From VXMF01 sp965206775 (GTDB lineage: Bacteria > Acidobacteriota > Terriglobia > Bryobacterales > UBA6623): a DNA stretch of 64,000 nucleotides. The stretch covers positions 1,054,001 through 1,118,000 of the forward strand of contig CBDBKU010000003.1 of the NCBI GenBank assembly GCA_965206775.1, written 5' to 3'. This document shows, piece after piece, positions 25,249 through 35,100 of this stretch (positions are counted from its first letter, which is position 1; every line of letters starts with the position of its first letter). The translations under genes were made by a program, and so were the position numbers. The notes beneath the pieces are model-generated. The model was not told the DNA's origin. It made no database searches and worked only from the letters and a program-made list of their open reading frames with translations.

Positions 25249-26220
25249 ATGAGTTGCGCCCGCTTCGAATCCGCTGCCAACGGGCTCGCCCCGGTGTTCC
25301 GCGCCGCCCGCCTGCTCGGCCTGCTGGCGGTCGCTGCGCTGCCTGCCACGGCGCAGGGAGAACTCGCGTACCGAGCTGTCGAGGGCTGGGGGCAGTTTCC
25401 CGCCGACTACGAGCCTGGCGCTGGAATGGCCGTAGCGGTCGATCTCCAGGACGGCGTCTGGTTCTACAATCGCGGGTCCCATCCGGTCATCCAGTTCTCC
25501 AGCGACGGGAGCCTGGTGCAAGCGTGGAAGGAGGACAAGGCGCTGTCTCTTCACCAGACCGCGGCGCACGGGATGGCGATCGGGCCGGACGGCGGCGTCT
25601 GGCTCGTGGACCGCGAGGCAAACACGCTGTTCAAGTACTCCCCGGCGGGCAGGGCGCTGCTGACGATCGGCAGCTTCGCCGCCCGGCAGGGAGACAACGA
25701 GGCTCGGTACGCGTTCAATTTCCCAGCCGGCGTCTCGCACGACAGCGCGGGCCGGGTCTACGTGGCGGATGGCTATCGCAGCACCCGCATCGCGAAGTAC
25801 AGTCCGGAAGGCGAATACATTTCCCATTGGGGCGGGCCCGGCGATGCGGACGGACAGTTCAATTTGGTCCACGGCGTCGTATTGGATGGTGCAGGGCGCG
25901 TGTACGCGGCCGACCGGGGCAACAAGCGCATTCAGGTATTCGATGCCGACGGCAAGCACCTCGCCACTTGGAACGGGCTCGGCACCCCGTGGAACGTTGC
26001 CTTCGACCGTGCCGCGAATGTGCTCTGGATGTGCGACGGGGATGTCGGCCGGATCACGAAGCTCTCGCTCGACGGCACGGCCCTGGGATGGTTCGGATCG
26101 GACGGCCAGGCACCGGGTCAGCTGCATCAGGTGCACAGCATCGCCATTGATTCCGGCGGGGCGATCTATGCCGCCGAGACGGTCAACCAGCGGATCCAGA
26201 AGTTCGTGCTTGCACCCTGA
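25249..26220 (+). CDS. Secreted NHL-repeat beta-propeller protein (copy 1)
   Basis: 323 residues. The signal peptide covers RAARLLGLLAVAALPATAQ. Six or so NHL blades follow, for example GMAIGPDGGVWLVDREANTLF, GRVYVADGYRSTRIAKYSPEG, GRVYAADRGNKRIQVFDADG and GAIYAAETVNQRIQKF. NHL propellers of this type resemble the lyase domain of peptidyl-alpha-hydroxyglycine alpha-amidating enzymes, but the catalytic residues cannot be assigned, so binding or scaffold function is possible. First gene of the duplicated block; its twin is at 39570-40541 with the same length and few changes. Confidence 0.85.
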   Translation: MSCARFESAANGLAPVFRAARLLGLLAVAALPATAQGELAYRAVEGWGQFPADYEPGAGMAVAVDLQDGVWFYNRGSHPVIQFSSDGSLVQAWKEDKALSLHQTAAHGMAIGPDGGVWLVDREANTLFKYSPAGRALLTIGSFAARQGDNEARYAFNFPAGVSHDSAGRVYVADGYRSTRIAKYSPEGEYISHWGGPGDADGQFNLVHGVVLDGAGRVYAADRGNKRIQVFDADGKHLATWNGLGTPWNVAFDRAANVLWMCDGDVGRITKLSLDGTALGWFGSDGQAPGQLHQVHSIAIDSGGAIYAAETVNQRIQKFVLAP

Positions 26221-26359
26221 CCGGCGGGTCCGGCACTCTGGCGCGCCGAGCGGCCCGGAGCCGACAAGGTTTGCTCGAGGCCGTTCGCACCGATCGGAGA
26301 TGCCCGTTGTCCGGCAGGTCTGCGAGTGCCCGAGCCGTGGTGGTATCTTACCTAGTGAC

Positions 26360-27199
26360 GTGACCCGAATCTTTGCGATAGCGCTCGCGATGGCTGCCGG
26401 AATTGCTCCGGCCGTCGCGCAATCCTCCGACTTCGAGCCGAGCAGGCTTGCCAACGGCAACCCGGATCTCAACGGCATCTGGCAAGCCATAGGATCTGCC
26501 CACTACGACGTGGAACGCCACGTGGCCCGGCCCTCGTTGATGCTGAGGGAAGGCCCGCACGGGCCCCTCCCCGCGGTGCCTGTTCTCGCGCTCGGGGCCG
26601 TCGGCTCCGTGCCGGGCGGCATGGGCGTCGTCGAAGGCGGCAAGATCCCGTACACGCCCGAAGCCGCGGCGAAGCGCGAAGAGAACCGCGCGCACTGGGT
26701 CGAGCGTGATCCCGAGGTCAAGTGCTATCTCCCGGGCGTGCCGCGCGCAACGTACATGCCGTTCCCGTTCCAGATCCTCCAGAACGAGGCGTCGGTATTC
26801 ATCGCGTACGAGTTCGCCGGTGCGGTTCGAGACATCTACATGCAGGATGTCGGGCCGGCCGAGACCGATTCCTGGATGGGCCAGTCCGTCGGGCGATGGG
26901 AAGGGGACACGCTGGTCGTGGAGGTCAGCGGGTTCAACGACCAGACGTGGTTCGACCGGTCCGGGACGCACCACAGCAGCAAGCTCCGCGTGGTCGAGCG
27001 GTACACGCTGAGCTCGCCGAATCACATCCAGTACGAAGCCGAGATCGAGGACCCGGAAGTATTCACGGGTCCATGGAAGATTTCCCTGCCGCTGTACCGT
27101 CGGATGGAAAAGGACGCGCGCGTCATGGACTTCAAGTGCGTCGAGTTCGTCGAGGAACTGATCTTCGGCGAGTACCGGCGCAAGCCGCTCGAGAGGTAG
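26360..27199 (+). CDS. Secreted protein of the GRWEGDTLVV family, unknown function (copy 1, intact)
   Basis: 279 residues from a GTG at 26360, which gives a good signal peptide (TRIFAIALAMAAGIAPAVAQ); the frame is open far upstream through the NHL gene, but that part is noncoding. The mature start has PDLNGIWQA; later come CYLPGVPRATYMPFPFQILQ, SWMGQSVGRWEGDTLVVEV and NHIQYEAEIEDPEVFTGPW. This pattern is widespread in Acidobacteria and related phyla; no function is known to me. Its twin in copy 2 is split by mobile DNA after IWQAI. It is paralogous to the next gene (shared SVGRWEGDTLVV). Confidence 0.82.
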   Translation: MTRIFAIALAMAAGIAPAVAQSSDFEPSRLANGNPDLNGIWQAIGSAHYDVERHVARPSLMLREGPHGPLPAVPVLALGAVGSVPGGMGVVEGGKIPYTPEAAAKREENRAHWVERDPEVKCYLPGVPRATYMPFPFQILQNEASVFIAYEFAGAVRDIYMQDVGPAETDSWMGQSVGRWEGDTLVVEVSGFNDQTWFDRSGTHHSSKLRVVERYTLSSPNHIQYEAEIEDPEVFTGPWKISLPLYRRMEKDARVMDFKCVEFVEELIFGEYRRKPLER

Positions 27200-27356
27200 A
27201 ACAGGGCATCGAAGTGGGCAAGGAATCGCGTTCCGCTGCAAGCGCCTCCCCGCACGAGGGGACTCCAGCGCTGCCGTTGCGCGCGCCTGCCGCCCGCCCC
27301 CGTGGATCGATCGCCCCCCGACCAGCTGTACAGCTGAGCAAGACGGAGCACCTGTC

Positions 27357-28412
27357 ATGTTGAATCGAATTCTGATCGCTTGCGGCGTTCTCGCTGTCGC
27401 CATCTCGCCTGTCGTGGCGGCGGAGATCCCGAGGACGCCTTCCGGGCACCCCGATCTTTCGGGTACTTACGACATCGCGACGCTCACTCCATTGCAGCGG
27501 CCCGCGAAATACGGCGACAAGCTGACGCTAACCGACGAGGAAGCCGCCGAAATCGCTCGTACGGAAGCGGAGTACATCGCCAAGCGGAACGCCGCCACCG
27601 ATCCCGAGAGGGAAGCGCCTCCGGAAGGCGGCGACGGCTCGACGGGCGCGGCCGGCAACGTGGGGGGCTATAACGCCTTCTGGATCGATCGCGGAAGCGG
27701 GGCCTTCAAGATCGACGGGACGTGGCGCACGTCGATCATCACGGACCCGAAGAACGGCCGCCGGCCGGAGATGACGCCCGCCGCGAAGAAGAAGGCGGCG
27801 GCACGGGCCAAGTTGTACCGCGAGAACACCGGCGAAGCCTGGTGGATCAAGGAAGGGATCGATCCAGGGCCCTACGACGACCCGGAACTGAGGCCGCTGG
27901 CGGAACGCTGCCTGCTCGGGTTCGGCTCGACGGGCGGGCCGCCGATGCTCCCGGTGCTCTACAACAACCTCAAGCGGATCGTCCAGACCGAAGATCACGT
28001 CATGATCCTCGTCGAGATGGTCCACGACGCACGCATTATCCGCATGAACGCCGAGCACGCGCCTTCGGACGTGCGCAGCTGGCTGGGTGATTCCGTCGGT
28101 CGATGGGAAGGCGACACGCTGGTCGTCGACACGACGAACTTCAGCGACCGGCCCGCCCTGTCGGGAGCCACGCGCAACCTGCACGTGGTCGAGCGCTTCC
28201 AGCGCATGGACGAAAGCACGCTGCTGTACGGCTTCACCGTCGAGGACCCGACCGTCTGGACCGCGCCGTGGAGCGGCGAGTTCATCTGGCCCGCGACCCA
28301 AAGCAGGGTCTACGAGTACGCCTGCCACGAGGCGAACTATTCGTTCGGTGGGATTCTCCGCGGTGCGCGGATTCTAGAGTCCGACGTGCTCGGGAAGTCC
28401 GATGACGACTAG
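27357..28412 (+). CDS. Secreted protein of the GRWEGDTLVV family, unknown function (copy 1)
   Basis: 351 residues with signal peptide MLNRILIACGVLAVAISPVVAA. Features: GHPDLSGTYDIATLTPLQRPA, a Gly-rich spacer, NAFWIDRGSGAFKIDGTWR, RCLLGFGSTGGPPMLPVLYNN, WLGDSVGRWEGDTLVVDTTNF and YEYACHEANYSFGGILRGA. The order (DLSG motif, cysteine segment, GRWEGDTLVV, CHE near the C-terminus) is that of a large acidobacterial family of unknown role. Twin at 43881-44936, same length. Probably cotranscribed with the DUF6152 gene 33 bp downstream. Confidence 0.83.
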   Translation: MLNRILIACGVLAVAISPVVAAEIPRTPSGHPDLSGTYDIATLTPLQRPAKYGDKLTLTDEEAAEIARTEAEYIAKRNAATDPEREAPPEGGDGSTGAAGNVGGYNAFWIDRGSGAFKIDGTWRTSIITDPKNGRRPEMTPAAKKKAAARAKLYRENTGEAWWIKEGIDPGPYDDPELRPLAERCLLGFGSTGGPPMLPVLYNNLKRIVQTEDHVMILVEMVHDARIIRMNAEHAPSDVRSWLGDSVGRWEGDTLVVDTTNFSDRPALSGATRNLHVVERFQRMDESTLLYGFTVEDPTVWTAPWSGEFIWPATQSRVYEYACHEANYSFGGILRGARILESDVLGKSDDD

Positions 28413-28445
28413 CCAGAGCCCATGCGATACGAGGAGCAATGTCTC

Positions 28446-28895
28446 ATGACCAGAGAATCGACACCGAAGAGCCTTTCCCCCGTCATTGCCGCCATTGCGG
28501 GTGCGGCCCTCCTGCTGGCAGCTGTCGCGCCGGTCTACGCCCACCACGCCTTCGGGGCCGAATTCGACCCCAACCGGCCGCTGATCCTCAAGGGGCCCGT
28601 GGTACGGGTCGAGTGGGTAAACCCCCACACTTGGATCCATGTCGAGGTGACCACCGAGGACGGCAACAAGGAAATCTGGATGGTCGAGGGCGGAACGCCC
28701 AACAGCCTGCTTCGTCGCGGTCTCAAGCGGGACACGATCAAGATCGGCCAGGTTGTGGTCGTTGACGGCTACCAGGCCAAGGATCGCTCTAACCGCGCCA
28801 ACGGCCGGGACGTGACATTCGAGGACGGCCGCAAGTTCTTCCTGGGCTCGTCCGGGACGGGCGCTCCTTACGACAAGGAGCGGCGGGGGCAGTAG
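28446..28895 (+). CDS. DUF6152 family secreted protein (copy 1)
   Basis: 149 residues from the ATG at 28446; an ATG at 28422 is in frame, but GAGGAG 9 nt upstream of 28446 favours the inner start. Signal peptide AIAGAALLLAAVAPVYA, then HHAFGAEFDPNRPLILKG, VRVEWVNPHTWIHVEV, WMVEGGTPNSLLRRGLKRDTIKIG and NGRDVTFEDGRKFFLGSSG. This OB-like pattern is DUF6152, often encoded next to GRWEGDTLVV-family proteins. The His pair at the mature N-terminus could bind metal (inference). Confidence 0.87.
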   Translation: MTRESTPKSLSPVIAAIAGAALLLAAVAPVYAHHAFGAEFDPNRPLILKGPVVRVEWVNPHTWIHVEVTTEDGNKEIWMVEGGTPNSLLRRGLKRDTIKIGQVVVVDGYQAKDRSNRANGRDVTFEDGRKFFLGSSGTGAPYDKERRGQ

Positions 28896-28923
28896 GTGTC
28901 TCGCCGGCCGCGCGCGGAGGGAT

Positions 28924-28956
28924 GCGGATTCCCGGCGACGGCGTGCCGGGATCCGC
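28924..28956. terminator. Hairpin between convergent genes (copy 1)
   Basis: GCGGATTCCCGGC (28924-28936), loop GACGGCGT, GCCGGGATCCGC (28945-28956): a 12-bp GC-rich stem with one bulged T, placed between the DUF6152 stop and the phosphoesterase stop. It has no T-run, but the position and stability suggest a bidirectional transcription end. The same hairpin is in copy 2. Confidence 0.55.
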
Positions 28957-28968
28957 GCCATTGGCGGC

Positions 28969-30273
28969 TCAGGGCAAATTTTTCTTCGACTCGACCCATT
29001 CCAGGAATGTGTCGCGCAATACCCGCCCTATTGGCCGGAACTTGAACCCGAATCGTCGCCACTGCCCGGACACATAGTCGTTGGTAACGAACCGGTAGAC
29101 TCGGTTGGGATCGACCTCCCTGCTTTGCTTGAATTCGTCCGGCAGATCCTGCCCTCGTACGGTCACTTCGACCAGCTCGTTGTCGAACGGCAGAATATTC
29201 CATACATGCCGGGCCCGTACCGTACCCCGGCTGAGCGAGTCTCGCACGCCGCCGCGATTCATGTAGGCGAGATCTGCTCCCGTCGTCTCGCGAATCGCGC
29301 GCTCGACGAGCGCTTGCACCTCGGAGCGGCCTAGGTCTCGTGCGCACTGCGCAATATCCATGTCGACCCGCTCCGACACCTTGGACTCCCACGCTTCGAC
29401 CAGGGCCTGCGTCTCCTCGTTTGCGGGGTAGCGGCTCGTCCAGACCGGGATGCGCTCCCACTCGTGTCGGACAATCCGGCTTTGCTCCGTGTCGAACCAA
29501 ACATCTAGGCGTCCAAGCTCGCGTCCGTACGGGCGCAGTTTCACGCCGATCCTTCCCTCGACGACCAATTCCTCTTGCAACCCCCCGTGGTCGTGCCCGC
29601 TAACGAGCACGTCAACATCGTCGAGTTCCCGCAGCAGCAGTTCGTCCTCGTCGTCGAACAGATGGCCGAGCACGACGATCATGTCGGCCTGCTCGCGCAT
29701 CTCGGCCACGACGGGCGCCAGCGAGTCGACGAGGGAATCGGCTCGCCATGGGCCCGCCTGCTCCGGCTTGATGAGGGAGGGGAGTCGCGCAGTCAGAGCC
29801 CCGATCACGGCGATCCGTACGGTCCCCGCGCGGAGTACAGTCGCTGGCTGGACCAGCGTTTGGCCCTGAGCGTTTCGGACGTTGGCTGACAGAATCGGCG
29901 CGTCGGATGCCTTGCGGAAGCTGGCGATCCTCGCCCAGCCGTAGTCGAACTCGTGATTGCCGAGGCAGTGCGCGTCGAAACCCAGGCTGTTCGCAACTTC
30001 GTAGACAGGGGTCCCCTTGAAGATGGTCGACACCGGCGATCCTTGCACCATATCGCCGGCATGCAGGACGAGCGCGTTGGCGGAGGCGGTCTTCTCCCGC
30101 TGGATGGCGGTGGCCACGTGCGCGAAGCCACCCAAGCCCCGCTCGTCAGGTAGCAGGCGGGCATGGAGGTCGTTGACGTGCAGGATCGTGACCTGTTGGA
30201 TTTCCGCATGGACCCACGTCGCAAGCGAGAGCAGGAGCAGGACGGCGGAACGGACGGCCCTGGCAAATCGCAT
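28969..30273 (-). CDS. 5'-nucleotidase-like metallophosphoesterase (copy 1)
   Basis: 434 residues. Signal peptide MRFARAVRSAVLLLLSLATWVHA. The metallophosphatase metal motifs are ILHVNDLHARLLPDE, LVLHAGDMVQGSP, CLGNHEFDYGW and LVSGHDHGG; the C-terminal 5'-nucleotidase domain has AYMNRGGVRDSLSRGTV and WNILPFDNELVEVTV. It should hydrolyse nucleotides or sugar nucleotides in the periplasm, like UshA or bifunctional 2',3'-cyclic nucleotide phosphodiesterases, though it is shorter. Twin at 45493-46797 is also intact. Confidence 0.9.
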   Translation of the reverse strand: MRFARAVRSAVLLLLSLATWVHAEIQQVTILHVNDLHARLLPDERGLGGFAHVATAIQREKTASANALVLHAGDMVQGSPVSTIFKGTPVYEVANSLGFDAHCLGNHEFDYGWARIASFRKASDAPILSANVRNAQGQTLVQPATVLRAGTVRIAVIGALTARLPSLIKPEQAGPWRADSLVDSLAPVVAEMREQADMIVVLGHLFDDEDELLLRELDDVDVLVSGHDHGGLQEELVVEGRIGVKLRPYGRELGRLDVWFDTEQSRIVRHEWERIPVWTSRYPANEETQALVEAWESKVSERVDMDIAQCARDLGRSEVQALVERAIRETTGADLAYMNRGGVRDSLSRGTVRARHVWNILPFDNELVEVTVRGQDLPDEFKQSREVDPNRVYRFVTNDYVSGQWRRFGFKFRPIGRVLRDTFLEWVESKKNLP

Positions 30274-30574
30274 AGCCCTTCAGTGTCACATCTCTCGTCG
30301 GAGGTGCCGGGCGCACTCGAAAGGACCTCGATCACCAAAAGCGGCCACTCCGGCGAGTTCTCAGGCACAAGGGCCGCTTGCCCCCTCCGAGGCTGATTCC
30401 AACCAAGGCGCGCCCGAAGCCCTAGCCTTCGGCGAAATGGTCCGAATGTCCGCCGGTCAATGGGCGCTTTGCCTCGAACTCTGCCGGAGTCAGCTCCTTG
30501 CCTGCGCGCGCCCGCTTGCCACAGTCCGCGGTTCGGCCGGTAGCGGACTCCCACGAGCCAAATTCCCGCCCGAT

Positions 30575-31560
30575 TCATTCCAGCGGGGGAACGATTCTCG
30601 CGTTGAATTGAGTCCACTGCTTGCGGAACGCACTCACATCCGGCTGATCGGCGTCGATCGAGCTATGGAGGGCCTTGCCGGCCAGAACGAGCGGTGCTTC
30701 CTCTTCTGGAATCCAGGCTGCCAGCTCATTCTTGCGCGCCAGCAGCGACGGATTGGCCGACAGGTTCTCCCATTCCTGGGGATCGACCGAGTGGCGATAG
30801 AGCTCCTCGCTGCCGTCAAAATAGCGGATGTAGCGCCATTCGCGCGTACGGATTGCGTAGTTGCCCCTGCCCCAAACCGTGATGGCAGGCTCGGCCCTCG
30901 CGAGGGTAGGGTCTTCGATCAACGGGACTAGGCTGACGCCATCGACGTAGGCCGGTTTCGCCAGACCGGCGAGTTCAGTCAGTGTCGGGTAGATGTCAAT
31001 CAGGGACACAGCCTCGTCGCCGTGGCGACATTCGGCGGCGGCCTTGCGCGCATCCCAAATGATGAGCGGAACCCGGGTCGACTCCTCCCACAGGGAGAAC
31101 TTCCGAAAGCTCCGTTTCTCGCCGAGGTGGTATCCGTGATCAGATCACAGCACTATGATCGTGCTGTCCCTGTAGCGGCTCGATTCCAGCGCTTCCAGAA
31201 CACGGCCGACGTTCCAGTCGGTCCAGGAAACTGACGCCAGGTAGGCTCGCCTGACGTCCTCCCACGCGCCGTCCCGGCCATGAGACGTCCGTCAAGTCAT
31301 CAGCCTTGACGGGCGGCGCTTCGATGCCGTCCTTGTAGAGGTCGAAGAAGCGCTTCGGGGCGACGAAGGGCAAGTGAGGCTTGTGAAAGCCGACGGCTAG
31401 GAAGAACGGCTTGTCATGCTCCCGGCCCAGGACTTCGATGCCGAACTGAGCCGTGACGTAGTCCCTGTGGTGTTCCAGGGGGGGCCTCGTCGGGCAGAAG
31501 GCCATCATTCGGCTGCCGCCTTCGACGTATCCGGCCTCGGGTTCGTACACTAGGGGCGGA
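30575..31560 (-). pseudogene. Decayed sulfatase, 5' end missing
   Basis: Several reading frames together spell a type I sulfatase: DKPFFLAVGFHKPHLPFVAP (31400 region), then after a frameshift near 31290 HGRDGAWEDVRRAYLASVSW, RDSTIIVL, a TGA (31147-31145), SDHGYHLGEKRSFRKFS and the C-terminal SLIDIYPTLTELAGLAKP onward to the stop at 30575. In intact relatives the TGA position is Trp (compare VVVLWSDHGWHLGEK in the gene at 49631), so it is a TGG to TGA nonsense change. The CxPxR active-site region is missing. The 3' part is inside duplication copy 1 up to 30999; the rest is unique. Confidence 0.8.
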
Positions 31561-31609
31561 ACATGCAGCGTACACAGCGGGCGGTGAAGCGCCGCTATCG
31601 AGCCCCGAG

Positions 31610-31858
31610 CAACACGCACTTCCGGCTGGTGGGATGCCACCTCTACCGGACGGGAGTCGAACCCGCTGGCTCGCGATGAATGGTTTCTAGCTCATCACTC
31701 TCCTCCAATCCAGGACTTGTCCTGACGCCACAACACTCACTTCCGGCTGGCGGGGGGGGCCTGCGCCTTTGCCGGGCAGGTGTCGAACCTGCTGGCTCAC
31801 GATGCAAGGTTTCAACTCATTCGCATCCTCCTTGCCGGGGCTTGCCCTGGCGCAATAC
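31610..31858 (-). ncRNA. Two tandem copies of a structured RNA-like element of about 121 nt
   Basis: The + strand repeats CACTTCCGGCTGG at 31617 and 31738, and about 120 nt after each aligns. Read on the minus strand, each unit can form three hairpins: one with a CAAG loop (CAGGA/TCCTG in unit 1, CAGGG/CCCCG in unit 2); a 7-bp stem enclosing GAAACC (GTGATGA/TCATCGC versus GATGCGA/TTGCATC); and a tRNA T-arm-like hairpin (GCGGG-TTCGACT-CCCGT versus GCAGG-TTCGACA-CCTGC). Stems change while pairing is kept, as in a functional RNA. It does not complete a tRNA cloverleaf. I do not recognise the family. Confidence 0.45.
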
Positions 31859-32039
31859 AATTACCTGTAGATTCCGGATGCTGACAACACCCGAACGTTC
31901 TCCTTTCTCCGAGCCAATCACACGCAACGAAGCGTCTCGTCCGTATCCCGGACAGACTGCGGCACGGCACTCCGTAATCAGCTTGGCCTGTTCATTCGCG
32001 CAGGCCGAATTTGGGGTTCTTGCCTGGCCCGGGACGAAC

Positions 32040-32186
32040 ATCGCTCAGGTCGCGGACATCCGAACGTCGGACAAGGACTTCGAGAATCTCGAGGGGAACC
32101 CGCTGACGAGCGGCATCTGGTCCGACGATGACATCAGGTGGATAGCGGACTCGAATGCGAGCAATGACGACGGCCGGGTCGCCTGA
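32040..32186 (+). pseudogene. Possible fragment of a WSDG-type repeat protein
   Basis: The frame reads AQVADIRTSDKDFENLEGN then PLTSGIWSDDDIRWIADSNA. It resembles one blade of bacterial surface repeats of the form DKDF..L...N.P.GIWSDGTTMWVADS. Only one blade remains, with no start or signal, so it is probably a relic. It partly overlaps the start of the Calx-beta gene in another frame. Low certainty. Confidence 0.3.
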
Positions 32187-35100
32187 CATGGGCACAGCGC
32201 TCGACCGCGCGGGGCTCGTTGCCGGGGCGGAAGAGACTCCGGCCTGCCCATCCTGCCGCCGATGCCCACTCCCCGTCGCCATCTTGGTGTCACTGCTGGT
32301 GTCCGTTGTCGCGCCCCCGCGACTCAGCGCCCAGAACCCGACCCCTGGCTGGGTAGACGGGACGGTCGAAGTGGATCCGAGTTCGCTGAACATCAGCAAG
32401 GGAGAAACCACCAGCTACAGGTTGAGGTTGACCGAGCAACCGACCGATACCGGATGGTGGGTCCGCGTGCATGTCGACGGAGCGGTGCGCATTGACGGCA
32501 ACTACGACCAGGACGGCGACGGAGAAACAGACATCAGTTGGGTGCCGTCGGTCGGCTGGGAGTTCGACCCGGACAACTGGGACGAGTGGCGAACGATTAG
32601 GATCAGCGCGACGAATGAATATGACGGCTCCGCGCCGATAATCTTCGACCACGACGTGTGGGATCACACGGCCAATTGCCCGGTCCACAACGTGGGTACC
32701 GTGAGGGTGAGCCCTGGCGACGGCGGCAACGACGTGCTGCCAGTCCTTTCTATCGAGGACGGTCGGGCCGAGGAGGGTGACGGAGCGACAGTGAGCTTCA
32801 CCGTGACATTGGCGCCGCAGAGCGGATCGGAAGTCACGGTGAACTGGGCGACACGTAACGGGACAGCCACGCAGGGGGATGACTACGTGGGTGACAGCGG
32901 CACGTTGACGTTTTCTGCCCGCCAGACGTCGAAGACGATCGAGGTGGCGGTGACCAATGACGATGTGGATGAGGAACTCCTGGAGACTTTCACTGTCCAG
33001 TTGAGCAATCCGCAGAACGCGACGCTCTCCCAAGACGCTTTCAGAGCTACCGGGACGATCGTTGACGAGGACGGATTTCCATCCCTTGTTATCGCGGACT
33101 CGCAGGCCAGCGAGGGCTCGGGACGCGTCGGTTTTACCGTGAATCTGATCCCGCAGAGCGCGCAAGCCGTCTCGGTGACGTACAACACGCGTGACGTGAC
33201 GGCAGCAGCCGGAGAGGACTATGTCGGCGTTGAAGACGGTGCGCTTACATTCTCCGCCGGGCAAACCTCGAGGACGATCAACGTCATCGTCACGAACGAC
33301 ACCCTGGACGAGGACGACGAGACGTTCGAGGTTGAACTGAGCGTCCCCGTGAATGCGGAACTGGCTGCGTCCGCGACCGCCACGGGGACCATCGAGGACA
33401 ACGATGGGGAGCCCTCCCTATCCATTTCGAATGTCTCGGCGACAGAGGGCGACCCGGGCGATCCCCCCACGACAATCGATTTCACGGTTCGCTTGAACCG
33501 ACCGAGCGGCAAGATCGTGACGGTGGAATACGAGACCAGCGGAGCCCCGGACGGTGGGACGGCCACGGAGGGCTCGGACTACACGAGTGCGGCGGGCACT
33601 CTCACGTTCTATCCGGCGGCAGATCCCCTCGAGACCGAGAAGATCATTTCAGTGCCGATCAGCAACGATGAGCTCAACGAAGTGAACGAGACCTTCACGG
33701 TCACGTTGAGCAACGCGGTGAACGCTACTCTCGGATCGTCCGGGACCCGGTCCGCAACGGGGACGATTCAGAACGACGACCCGTTGCCGGCCCTGCTGTT
33801 CACGAACGACACGGTCACGGCGAGCGAGGCCGACGGCAGCATCGACTTCGAGGTTGAGCTCGACAATGCCAGCGGTCGGCCAGTGACGGTTCGGTACCAA
33901 ACCAGCAACGGAACAGCCACGGCCGGCGAGGACTATACGGCCAGGTCGGGCAATCTGCTGTTCGAACCGGGTCGGGCGACCCAAAAGACCGTTTCGGTGC
34001 TGCTCAAGGATGACGACGTCTTCGAGGGCGGTCCGACCGATCCCGGCGAAACCTTCACATTGACCCTGAGCGGAGCCTCGAACGCCAACCTCAACGGGCA
34101 GCAGGGAAGTGCCACAGGGACCATCACCGACGACGATTCCGACGCGAGTGAAATCCGACTGACTGTCAACCGCGAAACGATTTCGGAGGGCGCCGGCTCG
34201 CAGACCGTGGATGTGACGGCCACCTTGGTCGGCAGCGTTCGGGCCACAACCACGACAGTCAATGTGACAGTCTCGGCAAGCGGGGTCTCGGGTAGCGTGG
34301 GCTATTCGGTAAACGACGATTCGTTCCCAATCCAGATCCTGGCGGGCCAAAGCAGCGGGACGGCTAGCTTCACGTTGACTCCGACCAACAACGACGTCGA
34401 CGAGACCAATGAGACGGTCGACGTCAGCGGCGCTGCGGACATCCCGGTGACTTCCGCGATCATCACGCTGACAGATAACGATGGCCCGCTGCAGGGGATC
34501 ACATTGTCGGTGCAGCCAACGACAATCTCCGAGGGCGCGGGAATGAGGACGGTAACCGTCACTGCCCGGCTGGACGGTAGCGCGCAGACCTCGGACACAG
34601 TGGTCTCCATTTCGGTGTCGCGAACCGGTGCCACGGGCGAGCCGGATTTCACCACGGCGTTGCCGGACCCACCCAGCATCACGATTCCGCAAAACAGCTC
34701 GAGCGGCCAGGCGACGTTCACCCTGACGCCGACCGACGACGACGTCGACGGACCGAACGCCGTCGCGACGATATCGGGCACTTCGACGACGATGCTTCCG
34801 GGCGAAATCAGCGATGCAACTCTGACGGTGGAAGACAACGACAGCCCGTCGACACGGGTCACCCTGAGCGTGGATCAAGACGTCGTTTCCGAAGGGGATG
34901 GAATCACCGAAATTAAGGTGACCGCGACGCTGAACGGGAGCACGCGGACCGAGACGACTGCGGTAAGTGTGCAGGTGGCGGCCAGCGGGAGAGCAAACGT
35001 CGTGGGTTTCAACGCAGTTCCCGCGTCTTTCTCGGTTCAGATACCAGCGGAGAGCACGGAAGGGACGAACACGTTCAACCTGACCCCGCTGGAGGATGAG

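Larger units (their letters stand above)
25180..30999. repeat. Duplicated block, copy 1 (about 5.8 kb)
   Basis: This block matches 39501-47534 in the same orientation and gene order: NHL protein, two related secreted proteins, DUF6152 protein, phosphoesterase and sulfatase 3' end. Intergenic sequences match too. The left border is near GCCCGGTAA and the right border follows AGATGTCAA. The copies differ by scattered substitutions, so the duplication is not brand new. Here the interior has no insertion. Confidence 0.95.

Noticed and set aside
24490..26490. A 666-codon open frame on the minus strand across the antitoxin and NHL genes
   Set aside because: Its product is Arg/Pro-rich without family motifs and is antisense to two well supported genes; a by-product of high GC content.
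31145..31147. In-frame TGA in a sulfatase as a second selenocysteine site
   Set aside because: The aligned residue in intact sulfatases is Trp, not Cys, and the gene also has a frameshift and lacks its 5' end.
31650..31680. tRNA gene suggested by GGTTCGACTCCC on the minus strand
   Set aside because: Only a T-arm-like hairpin is present; acceptor, D and anticodon arms do not form, and the unit is repeated in tandem with other hairpins.
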